Assembly: GCA_025331565.1 (NCBI GenBank)
Contig: JAFREQ010000008.1
Location: 1,116,001-1,180,000 of the forward strand
From: Holacanthus passer
Taxonomy: Eukaryota; Chordata; Actinopteri; Pomacanthidae
DNA length: 64,000 bases
Direction: 5' to 3'
A program made the position numbers and the translations under genes. This document shows, in pieces, positions 23,937 through 35,331 of the stretch; positions within the stretch are counted from its first letter, which is position 1; the number at the start of each line of letters is the position of its first letter. The notes beneath the pieces are model-generated. The model ran no database searches and was not told the DNA's origin. It saw only the letters and a program-made list of their open reading frames with translations.

Positions 23937-26672
23937 TCATTTGTTCATTGTTTTGATATGATCTGGCAGAAGAGAAAACAGAAATATATACAGTACTTTT
24001 ATGGAATCTGGTTGTGAGCAGGTACTGTGGGTAGTAACATCAGGAAATGTACACAACACTGAAACTTTCCATTCAAACCGGACATGGGAGGATCAAAAAT
24101 AACTAAATAGAGTTACAGTATATATGACACAGAAGTCTCATTTGGATAGGATTTATTTCTGTGAGTGATTTTGGTATTACATGATTTTTATCTTTAATGT
24201 TAATTAATGTATTTGGGAGTGCTCATATAGCCTTAAATCCCATCCAGAGAGATGCTGAAATACGACCTACCACCACAATCACTTCACATGTTGACTTAAT
24301 ACAGCATGATGATACTTACTGTCCAATTTGTTCTGTGGTTATAAGAAAAAAGACATGTCTCAGTCTCAATACAGGTGATAGACAGGATGCAGACAGCATC
24401 GACGTTGAAGTTCGGAGCACAATGTAACATGGCCTTTCCTTTGTGTGACAGTTTTATTACATTTACTGAACAGACACTTTACCTTGTAGCCAGTCCAGCC
24501 CTTCCTGTAGCCCCTCTCCTTTGATGGCATTGCTGGCGCTAACAAAAACAAGGCGATATGGTTGAGTTAATCTCCTCGTGGCACACATTCACTTTCTCAT
24601 GACTTCTCTTGGATCCTTGGATGTTTAAGGCTGTCTAGCACTTAATCCACCTGCCTTCCGGTCTGCCATCTGTCTAATGAGTAAACAGGGTGGAAAACAC
24701 GTGTATAAAAAGAGTCGTGGCTTTTGAATAACTGCTTGTTGCTGTTCTTCCTAATAATGTTTAACCTGAGATATGGAAAAGGACAAATAAGCAGACATTG
24801 GAAACCCAGGAAGTAACCAGTGTGTAAACAAGCCTGGTCAGTGTCTGTTTATTGTCTATGTTTAAGACTTTAAGCTGTAACTCTGGAAGCAGAAAATGCT
24901 GCAGATGGGGATGTGACAGAGCTCGGATCAGTTCAGCCAATGTAATCCAAGTGCACTTCTTTCAAGTCTACCTAACATGAGCATGAGTCCTGTAGCAAAC
25001 TAGTCAACAAGGTCTCATGAGGTGCTAAACAGAAACAGAAGAAATCATGAAGTTAATATTGGCTTGGACTGACACTGTGCAGCCTGTTATGACGGAGATT
25101 TTACCAGATGTGCCAGGGTTTGTCTTTGATTTTCTCCAAACTCAACATCTGTGAGACCTTGACAGAAGACATGGCGTCCCGCAGATCCATCTTGTTAGCA
25201 AAGAACAACACTGGTATCTTTTTGCAGCGGATATCTGGATAATAAGACAGACATGAAGACCAGTGATTTATCAGCCAAGAGATAAAAATCTGTTTACATT
25301 CTTATTTTTTTGTGTGGAGTTTATTCAACAAGCTGTTAAGGAGTATGAGCAGGGAATTTATAGGTTGTATAGATATATAATATATTTAATTTACTTTCTT
25401 AAAATAATACATCATAAATTGAAAGTTATACTATATTGAACCATGAGCCATGATGGAGGGCAAAAACTCCACACCCAGTGATTTCTCCATCATTTATTTC
25501 TTGAAGTTATGTTGGCCAATGAAATAATTATATTAATAATATAATTAGTAATTTCTTTCGTAGTATTTCACAGGACCAAATGCAAACTTGCGTTTAATGC
25601 CACATGGTTTTAATAGTAGGATACTAACATCCGAAACCCTGGACAATAGTTAACTAATAGTTCATGCAAATGTTCATTAAAACTGCAACATTTCATTATT
25701 TCACATTTTCACAGTATCTCTACTCTGTCTTTATATGAAAGCAGTAAAGCAGTATTGCAGGTATTTTGTACCTTCGTGATTGAGCAGAGTGTCCAACTCC
25801 TCTTTGGCAACAACCATTCTCAGCTTGTCACCGCTGTCAATGACAAATATGATGGCATGGCTTTCTCTGAGGACAACAAGAGAAGTTATAATTGACACAG
25901 AATCATGTTACCGTAACGTGTTTTGATATTTGAGCATGAGTGATGTCTTTCATACTTGTAGTAATGCTCCCATAGGTTTCTATATCTGCTCTGCCCAGAC
26001 ATATCAAAGACTGTAAAAGACAGGCTGCATGCAGAGAGGGAAAAAGAGAACAGCTTAGAACCTATTGGTGGATGAGCCATTTTTTATTTAATCCCTGTAA
26101 ACTAGACAAAAATGAACAAACATATAATAAATATCTATAGATTTCTACCTTGAGCTCTTGAACTTTTCAATGTTGAAGCCAATTGTTGGGACTATTTCTT
26201 GTGCCTGTGTCTGCATGTACCCCACACACACACACACACATGCATGCATAAACAAACACACAAAAACAGACAAGTGATGGCAAAAGTATGTCAACAAGGA
26301 CTTAGTATAAGGAAAGTATGATATGGGCTTTACCTGACTAACATGTTTCCACTCTTCTGACAATGGGCCTAAATGATTCGAATGCTGAAAACAAGCAATC
26401 AGTGAATGATTGCAGTGAAATAAAGGAGGGTTTGACAGGCCTTCTCACAATATTTAACACATGTATATGTACAAAATGTGTGTACTCTCATACCCATAGC
26501 AGACAGTATCAAAATGCACTCACAATAAGGCCCAGTTTCTTGTACTTACATTAGAAGGTTTAAGCTGGTTAATGATGGTGGTTTTGCCGCTGTTGTCCAG
26601 CCCCAGACATAAAACGTTGACCTCTTTCTTCCTCAGGCCGAGCCAGCCTGACAGTTTATCCAGCAGCCCCAT
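23937..26672 (-). CDS. arl6: ADP-ribosylation factor-like 6 (BBS3), seven coding exons
   Basis: Small GTPase that recruits the BBSome coat to membranes for ciliary trafficking; BBS3 in Bardet-Biedl syndrome. Exons in transcript order: 26672-26550, 26210-26149, 26024-25956, 25866-25772, 25234-25105, 24538-24483, 23962-23937. Every junction is GT-AG and in phase, giving 186 residues, exactly the human length. Landmarks: N-terminal MGLLDKLSGWLGLRKK with myristoylation-type Gly2, P-loop GLDNSGKTT, switch I VPTIGFNIE with the Thr, DMSGQSRYRNLWEHYY (G3, DxSGQ), NKMD (G4) and the CAS motif (G5). The 26-nt last exon encodes DHIKTMNK and the stop. The last exon is shorter than most ORF finders accept, and the residue 186 agreement supports it. 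Intron 1 has a GU-rich acceptor. The gene lies in the same orientation as epha6. Confidence 0.95.
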
Positions 26673-27600
26673 TGCACTTGATTGACACTACACCATTAAA
26701 AAGTCAATGCATCACCCCATAGATAGTCTGACTGGTGGAAATTAAATATCCTAAATTAGCAAATTCTCAAACAATAACGATAAACATAGCTGTGAATAGC
26801 GTGTTCCCTGAACTTGCTGTGAGTGCTGTCACAAGCTGAGATGCCGCCTGGGCATCCCAGCTTGTGACAGGTAATCCTATTAGGGCGAATTAAGCTCTGT
26901 GGGCCACCCGGTGACCTGATGGTGGAGTGTGAAGCTTTCCAGGCCACTTTACCTTAACTTACATTAATTGGAGCCACTATCAATCTGTTGTGTCAGTCTG
27001 TGTGTTTTATAGTAATTCAAGCCATCTGTTACAGAGCGTTCTTGTGTGTGTCTACATGTCACAGTGAAATTTGGTCACTATAAACTCAGATGTGCATATG
27101 GACATATTGTAAGCTCTGGAAATGTAACTATAATGGTAAACTATGTGTTTTAAAGGAGGGATGTTGCTCAGCAGAAGAATATCATTATCCAATCTGAATG
27201 TCATATATCTAACATTACGTTTTCATAAACATTGCAGGAATTCAGTTCTCACGCAGCAGATCTGGAGCTGGTCAGTGGTCCAACAGCTCCATCTTTTGGT
27301 TAGCAGTCATGTGCACAACTTCATTTTACCAGATTAAAGAAGTGGTAAAAGTCAGATCTATGTGACAGTAATTTACATTAAAAGCAAATCAAAGAAAAGG
27401 GATTTTGATGAGAATTTGTCATTTAAGTCACGTCCGTTGAAGGGGGTGGCTTCTTCAATGAGGTGAGGCAAGATTGGTGAGGTTTCTCCAAAACAACAGA
27501 GAACAATGGCATTTCACAGCCTGAAAGATATAAGATAGCGTTTCTTTGAATCAATTCTGCTTCCATTCTCTTTGCTCACCCGAGTTAAAAATCGAAACAA
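26673..27600. other. arl6: arl6 upstream region
   Basis: Probable promoter and 5' UTR. A consensus donor AATTAATGTAAGTTAAG (minus, about 26962) could end a non-coding first exon. The 45-bp palindrome listed separately falls here. I looked for an RFX X-box, usual for ciliary genes, and found no clear match. Confidence 0.4.
26826..26870. other. Near-perfect 20-bp inverted repeat upstream of arl6
   Basis: CTGTCACAAGCTGAGATGCC (26826-26845), loop GCCTG, GGCATCCCAGCTTGTGACAG (26851-26870). Nineteen of twenty positions pair. It lies 154 nt upstream of the arl6 ATG. Confidence 0.9.
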
Positions 27601-27862
27601 AATTAAATGAGCAGTCAACCACCAGAACTGTTCATCTTTATTTGCAAATAAATATTCGCTGTAACTGCCTCTTACAGTGTGCAAGATCTACAACATCTCT
27701 TTGGAAATTATAGAAAAATAAAATACAAGAATTATAAGTATACTTGTACTTTGTACAAAAGAACGTCCTAACATTGCTCAGCAGTAGAACATGCTAAACA
27801 AACAGCATCTGATATTCTCCATAATCTGTAGAGGGGTGGTGACTGTGAGCGTGTGTGTACAA

Positions 27863-27863
<1 letters not shown>

Positions 27864-27894
<31 letters not shown>
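27864..27894. repeat. (TG)n microsatellite
   Basis: About 15 uninterrupted TG units. Confidence 0.95.
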
Positions 27895-27897
<3 letters not shown>

Positions 27898-28179
27898 GGT
27901 GTGTTTGGATGTGTGCGTGCTTCTTTCCTTTACTCCGGAAGGCCTGGATGCATAATTATGCTGTGACCGAAAGGCACAGATCTCTAGATCCAGTTTGCCT
28001 TCGACATTAATCACTGAGCCCCAGTTTGTAAGAAAAAGCACAGCTGCAGAGGGGCAGGCCGCTCTCTTGAATATGGAATACAACTCAAACTAATGACTAG
28101 GTCCTGTGACTGCACTGAAACTTATGAACTACTCTAAAGTGTTTCTGTCTGGCATGGTGAACAGGCTGTAAGGCATTTT

Positions 28180-28227
28180 GTGTGTGTGTGTGTGTGTGTG
28201 TCAGTGCGTGCGTGTGTGTGTGTGTGT
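28180..28227. repeat. (TG)n microsatellite, interrupted
   Basis: Two TG runs separated by 'tcagtgcgtgcg'. Confidence 0.9.
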
Positions 28228-29837
28228 TACTGTCGATGTTAGAATGAAACATGATGATTTTGATGCTGCTGTTCATGTTCGTTCACTCTCTGCTTTCCTG
28301 AATCTCTCTCAAAACTAACATCACTTCCTTTTCTAACCTTTTTCCACCAATCAGGTTTTAGCTACTTCTGCTGCCTCCGACTCAACTAACTAACTAGTTA
28401 TATTCTGCAGCTCTGCCTATTCACCACTGACTTGAATGAAGAAAAGTTTATTTCAATGGCAAACATCTGACAACTTGACATCACCTACTGCAGATCCAAG
28501 ACTTTTCATTTCAGACTACTTCTATGTACACTGTTTCCCATACTGCCACATATTCCACAACCTTTACACGACCACAATGTACAAACAGCCTGGAGTAGCT
28601 TTGCCCCATCCGACAGATTTTTCTTCTCTGACATCTTGGATCAACACTGTCCCCGAAGTGCAAACTGCTGCCTGCGCTGATGTGTGTGCAGGCAAAAAGA
28701 AACCATAAGTGTATATGAAAGCTAATTCTGAAGAACCATATAAGTCCACGTTAAGTTTCCAGACAATTTCAAACATCTCCTATCCATATCTATATAAGTT
28801 CTGTGAACATTCATAAGTTAAGACAGTGGAGATTGTGTACTTTTCAGGCAATGTATAACATTCACAATCCAAAGAAATCAGGCTTATCACACAACTGTGA
28901 GTACACAGCTAAAAACTGTCAGAATAGACTTGTATGGTTATTCATATGAAGGCAATGGATCCCGTTCTGCAAGCTGAGCGTGTGACAGTAAAAAACAGGT
29001 GGATGCTGTTGCGTGAGCCTCGTGTTCATATGTCAACAAGAGGTCGGTCATTGCACGATTCTTCATCTCTCTCTGAGTTACTGAGGTGAGTGCATAATAC
29101 TGTATTGCTGATTTGGATAAAAATCTTAAATAAATAAAACATCTTAAATAAGATCCGGATTTACTAGGGCTTTCACATACAGGACTGCACATATATAGAT
29201 ATTAGGTTATGATAATAATTATCGATTAATTGTCTATACACTTTTAAACATCTCCATGACGTGCTTCTCACTTCTTTCTTCAAGTATTTGCGTACCAGAT
29301 TCTCTGGAGAGAGAGAGTAAACTAATGCAAATAAAACCTTTAATGATAAATTATGAAACCCCCCAAAAATTAAAAAAATACTGAGGATACTTTTTTTTAA
29401 AAGACGTAACTTTTTGATTGCACACCCGATAGCAGCTACATGAGCACATAACTCGGAGCAACAAAAGAACAGCGACTGAAAAAAAAGTCAAAAGATTCAG
29501 TAGATTACGTTTGCAAATCATCAATCATTACATCTCTAGATATTGTTGCTCCACACACAAAGTACTGCTGCTGCAACAAGGCATTACATTCCCCTAAGTG
29601 AGGGGCTGGGCCAGTCTTTAAAGTCTATCAGGCTGTAATAGTCTGGCAGAACCAGGTTTTCTGGGTAAGGGGTGTATAGTAGGAAAAAGTCTTACTACTG
29701 GATGTGAGGGAGACCAGGGGCCAGTCTGCTGTGGTGGTCTGTCCAATGACCTCCTGTAAGAGGGCTTAAGACTCGTAAGACTTCACTTCCATCTGGTCCA
29801 TCTATCTGTCCATCCCAGGTTGTGTTAAAGGGTGTCC

Positions 29838-29952
29838 TCATACATGGAAACCCTTCTCCTGTTCGTGCAGTATCTGAAGGCGGAGGGTCTGTACGCTGCT
29901 GATGATCCGCCTCTGGTGGCCGATCAGCTCCACCCCAATACGCCTCACATCT
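29838..29952 (-). CDS. epha6: epha6 last coding exon: rest of SAM and C-terminus
   Basis: EDVRRIGVELIGHQRRIISS, VQTLRLQILHEQEKGFHV, stop TGA at 29840-29838. The acceptor is CTCTCGGCCTAG; the downstream AG choice is fixed by phase. Confidence 0.94.
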
Positions 29953-32900
29953 CTAGGCCGAGAGCGGAGACACAAATACGCACAAACACACAGAACACTT
30001 TAACTTGTGAGGACTTTTCATTGGCTTAATTCACTGACCCTCTGAATTGTGTCTGCAATGTTTACACTGTCTGGTAAAGGCAGCGATATTTGATCACAAA
30101 TGTGCTATAAGATTTATTCATCATCCTCAGTCAAATAAGGGCTGAGTGAAGATTAACAAAAGGATCTCATTTTGAAGTGCTTCCCTCATTTTTCTATGCT
30201 TGTGAAAACATCCTATGTATGTAAGAACATGTGCACACTGAGTTTATTATTAAGAGACACAACGTTTCGGGCCCAATGTGAAACAAAATATTCTTTATAC
30301 TGCAATCACATGACTGAAGTGACGAGCAAATCTCACACCTGACAATTACCACATCAATAATAGATAAAATTATCAGATTTTTTTTTATTAAAAATGATGT
30401 GAACACTATGAAATAAAAGTGAATAATTTTTTTTTTTACAGCCATTTCATATTACATTTAAAGTTGGGGAGCTTGCGAGAAAAAGAAAGGTTATAAACAA
30501 AGCAACAGAGGACGAAATATCCTGACTTTTATCCTCTAGCATGAGTCACACCCCAAAAACCCTACACTTCCCATAATTCCACTGGACAGTGTCATTAGAG
30601 CCTCCCTGCCTGATAAACTCCCACATCTTTCAAACTTCAAACCCCCCAGTTTGAAACACAGGCTTTCTGTAAAAGTTTGAAGCTGAAACTGAGATAACCC
30701 TGATGACATCATCATCAGGGGACATTCACAGTCTGAGTAAACACCACTGCATGAGTAAACATGGAGGAGTGCCTCTTTAAATCTCCATTGCTGCTACAAA
30801 GAGAGCTCCTATTTGGTTTCATGCCATGTGATAATGGTTATACTTTGGCTCTTCTACTCACTCAATACTCATCCTCGCCACAGAATCCAACGTGTTGTAG
30901 CCTCCTGCCATGAAATTGCTCTTGTACTGACTCATCTTAATGGAGTCCAGCCAGTCGCCGATGGAGATGAACATCGGGTAGTCCATCTCCTCCCCCGGAG
31001 ACTCTGGTAGACTGAACAAAAAAACCCAAAACAGATGATGTCAGATCCTGCCAGTATTTCTAAAGCCACGTCTCCACCAAACACTTTAGGTATAGTACTG
31101 TTGAAACCAGTACCTACATGTGGCTAAACCCTGAAGCTGTTTTGCATTTGCAGACATTACTCTTAAATGTAATGTCTTAAAGGTTCCTGTTACAACCCCC
31201 TTCATTTTTCCATCGGTTGGAAAGCAACAAACGAGACTTGTCTTGGTCTTGAGAAGCTGCAGCATTTGTAAACTCTACATTTGTTGCCAGAGTGTTGTTG
31301 ACAACATTCATCAGCACTTTTTTGTCACTCTCACTGAGCTATGCTTGGTATATGGTTGTTTATTAGAACAAGGAGACACGCTTTGTTTGAGAAGAGGCCG
31401 CAGGCAGCGAGACAAAAGACTGCTGAAATAAAAAGGATAAAATCCTACATCAGAGCACAGACGACGAGGCGACTGTGGTTGCTCCAATTCTCTCTGGCCA
31501 CCTTTTAGTATCTGCTCCACTCGCCTGGAACATCAACAGACAACTTTTGCAAATGCATTGCAAAAATAACTGTTCTAATGTCTAATAAACTGAACTGAAC
31601 TGGACTGCTTGGTGGAAACGTGGCTTAAAGATCACAGTGACACACACTCCTACTATCAGGTGCAGGAGTAAAAGCATTTCATAACCTTTCGTGCATTAGC
31701 ATTTAATTTTATACCAGGGATTCTTCAGTGCTGTACCTCTGAATGTCCTCTACCAGTGGTAGCAGGCTGCTGGGGTTACGGATCAGTTTGTCCAAGAAGG
31801 AAACCACATCGGTGAATTTGGGCCGATGACTCCTCTCCTTCTGCCAGCAGTGCAGCATGAGTTGGTGCAGGGCCACGGGGCAGCCCATGGGTGCAGGCAG
31901 CCGGTAGCCCTCCTCGATAGACAGAATCACCTGGAGAGACAGCCGGACGTGATGAAGGATGAAGTCGAAATGTGAAGGCAGCTGCTGCATGGGAATTCAT
32001 TTACCTTGAAAAATAAAGTTATAGACTTCTACAGTGTGTCAGAACCAGTTTAGTTATAGCAAGTTAGAAACCAAATAGCTGTTTCCCTATGGTAACATAG
32101 CATTGTTTGGCATTATATGGATTTGCATATAAGGTCTGAGGCCCTACTTTTCAAATTATGTAAAAACTCATGGCATTTGCTACATGAAATATCAAGTGTT
32201 ATATGTCAGTTTCGATGAATGTTTGACATAAAATTGAATTTAAAATCTAATTGATGAAACAATTTGTAAATACAAAGTGTTTCAAACGATTAAAATGTAT
32301 AATGTAGGTCTGTAATTTACAAATATCTGCTGAGGAAGGAAGGAAGCTACACCAGCTAAAGCTGATGGGAATATCATCAATGCTGCAGGTATTTAATCAT
32401 AAACCAAAGTGTTGGACTAATGGCTCAGTGGTTGGCTCAGTGAAGTTATTACAATTCATCCTGCAGGGGGCGTGACTGTGTGGACCAAATGTCATGTGGC
32501 TAGAATAAAAGTAGGTAGGTAGGATACATCTTCTGGGGGTCATGAATGTCTGTAGAACATTTCATGGCAATCCATCTATTAGTTGTTGAGAGAAGAAAAA
32601 TAATGGCATCTTGGTAATATTTAAACCTAGAGTAACTGATTTTCTTGGCCAATTGAGGGCAGCGGAAACAAATTGTCAACACAACGCTGACACATCATCA
32701 CCTTTTAAGTTGATATAGACTTGAACCAAAATGGGCTGCACAGCTACAACAATGAGCTAAAAACTCACTATAAAGCTCCGTAAAAGCAGAGGCGATAAGT
32801 CTCCATCATCACTATGACCCATTTCACATTACGCAGTCATTTGATACACTGTTATGTAAGGAAAATCGATTATAGCTGCTTTAACATTCATTAATAATAG

Positions 32901-35300
32901 CTCTGCTTGTCTAAAGAGACAGACTTTCACCATGAATCAGAGAAATGAGTGATGAGACGAACGGCGCAATTAAGGTCAAAACAGGAAGCATCATCATATT
33001 TAATACTCTAAGCTTGTATTATTTTCCATAACCCCCTCCTTGATGTTTGATTTCCTCTCTAGTACAAATAAGTGTATTCTTCTTTATGTTCCCAAACCTA
33101 ATCTGCACTATCTATCAAGTTCAACGTCTACTGTAAACTCCTTTTTCATCTGAGCTGATAGTGTGTGTTACTGCAGCCTCCAGAGTCCATCTCTGTATCA
33201 TATCTGTGAGTTTAGGGGAAAGCAGAGATCCGGGTATCTTCGTCGGGAGCTGTGGTAAGTGGCTGACCAGGATGAGATAGTGTTTGGCTGGTTTCGTGGC
33301 TTTGGCTGGCCTTTTGCCTTGGAAAGCACTTCTAAGCAATTCCCAAACAGCACAAATCCTGCCCAAACCCTGGGACCTTAGCGAGTGTGCGTGCGTGGGT
33401 GTATAGATGTGTACGAGCGTGTGTGTGAGGGGTTGAGGGGATTACGGTGAAGCTTTCACACTCAGCGGACAGAGGGATGGATCTGCTTCCTCCGTGGCCC
33501 CTCCAATCCCTGACCACAGCCCAGGGATCAGCGGGTTGCTCAGCCACACTGAATCCACAGCTTTAAACTCCCCCTCCACTGGACCGAAGTCCTCTGAACC
33601 TCTGACCTTTACTGCTCTTTTCCTCTGCCTCTAATTCATCTTTTTTTTTTCATCCTTTTTGGCGAATTTCACCAGCATTTCTGTCCCTGCCCTCCTCTCT
33701 CTCAGAAGTCGGCTTTTGATGTGAGAAAATATCCACGGAGCAGGTTAAAGAGCAACAATTTGAAAGGATACAATGGAAAACAAACTGCATTTACTGAGCG
33801 GAGCAGGACCTGAGAAGTTGATATTAAAGTGTGTGTTGAGGTTAGAGAACATGAAACAAGTCTCTTCCATCCTCTTAGAACGATCGCTGAGATTTTTTAA
33901 ATTGATTTATTAGCTACCATTGGAGACACCAAGGTCACATCTTTAATTGAACAATTACAACATTTTGAAGTGTGATTCTGACTGTTCAATCTAGAATGAC
34001 ACACACAACAAATTCAAGATAACTGACTGGATATATTGTAGCCATTTTATTTAATCTGTAATAAAATGGGAGACTTGGTGGCGTTAAAATACCCAGAAAA
34101 TTATACAAAGTTTGGAGAATGGCTCATTATAAACATCTTTGTGTGTTCAGATAGAGTTTCAGCTCAGTGGCATATAAAGCCAATGGAAAGACGTGAGTGG
34201 ACATATTTTCCCTGAGGTGAAGACATGAGCTGGAAGTGTTTCAGCCTGGGTGAAAACAGGGGCTGTCCAAGGGCTTTATGAATCTAACATTCATAAATGT
34301 CCAGAGATGAGAGAAAAAAGAAAAAGACGAGAAGAACATGACTTAAAGAATTCAAGCTATGAATGAGCTCTAAGCTTCCAAGCTGAAAATTCACTTGGAC
34401 ACCATCTGAACACGTTTTTTATTTGATTAGGTTTTCTTGTACATTGTACCAAAAACATCAATCTAAAAAAACAGAAGAGATTTAAAAAAATTTTTTTTTT
34501 AACTAGATTTATTTTCTAGTAGCAAACCAACTACATTCTCTGGGCAGGTAAACATGGCTCATGATGCCCTCAGCATTTCTAAAATCCTGGTTATGGTCCT
34601 GACTGTCGCATCCCAACAGGACAAACAACATTTAACATGACTTGCTTCCTTTTATTAATTTACCGAAGCTTGTTTTATACATCTCATAGACAGTAGGTTA
34701 TACTACTTGTTATTTATTCTCTTTACGCTTTGATACTTTTGTGTTTCAGACCAATAAAGCAAACTTTAGGGACCGAAACTAAAAAAAGAAAAAGCCCATA
34801 AACGAATTAAGACATCATTCTCCAAACAGTCTTCCCCCTCTCTCACCTCTTTCCTGAACTCACCAATAAGCTACTTTATGTCAGAGTCAATTTCCGTCAA
34901 ATCTGACTATAAGTCTCTTGAATATGCAGTAAATTGTATTTAAGACTCACAAACTTGGCAGCAGAAGCTTGTTGGATTAAGTCAGTCAGACTCGAGAGCT
35001 TTTTGATTGAGGAGGGAGAGTGAGCAGGAAATAATGAGCTGGAGTTATTTCATCATTCTTCTTGTTACACTGAAGGACGTTTTCTTGACCGGATCACTTA
35101 TTTCCTACACGACACAAATGCAAATGACGGCCGCGATACTCACATCCTGATTGGACATCTCCCAGTATGGCCTCTCCCCGTATGACATCACTTCCCACAT
35201 GACGATGCCATAACTCCAGGCGTCGCTGGCCGAGGAGAACTTCCTGTATGAGATGGCTTCGGGAGCCGTCCATCGGATGGGGATCTTTCCACCCTGTTCT

Positions 35301-35331
<31 letters not shown>

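Larger units (their letters stand above)
27601..29837 (-). other. epha6: epha6 3' flank, probably including its 3' UTR
   Basis: No coding signal on either strand. On the minus strand AATAAA hexamers occur at 27637-27642 and near 28446; either could end the epha6 transcript. Contains two TG microsatellites. Confidence 0.4.
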
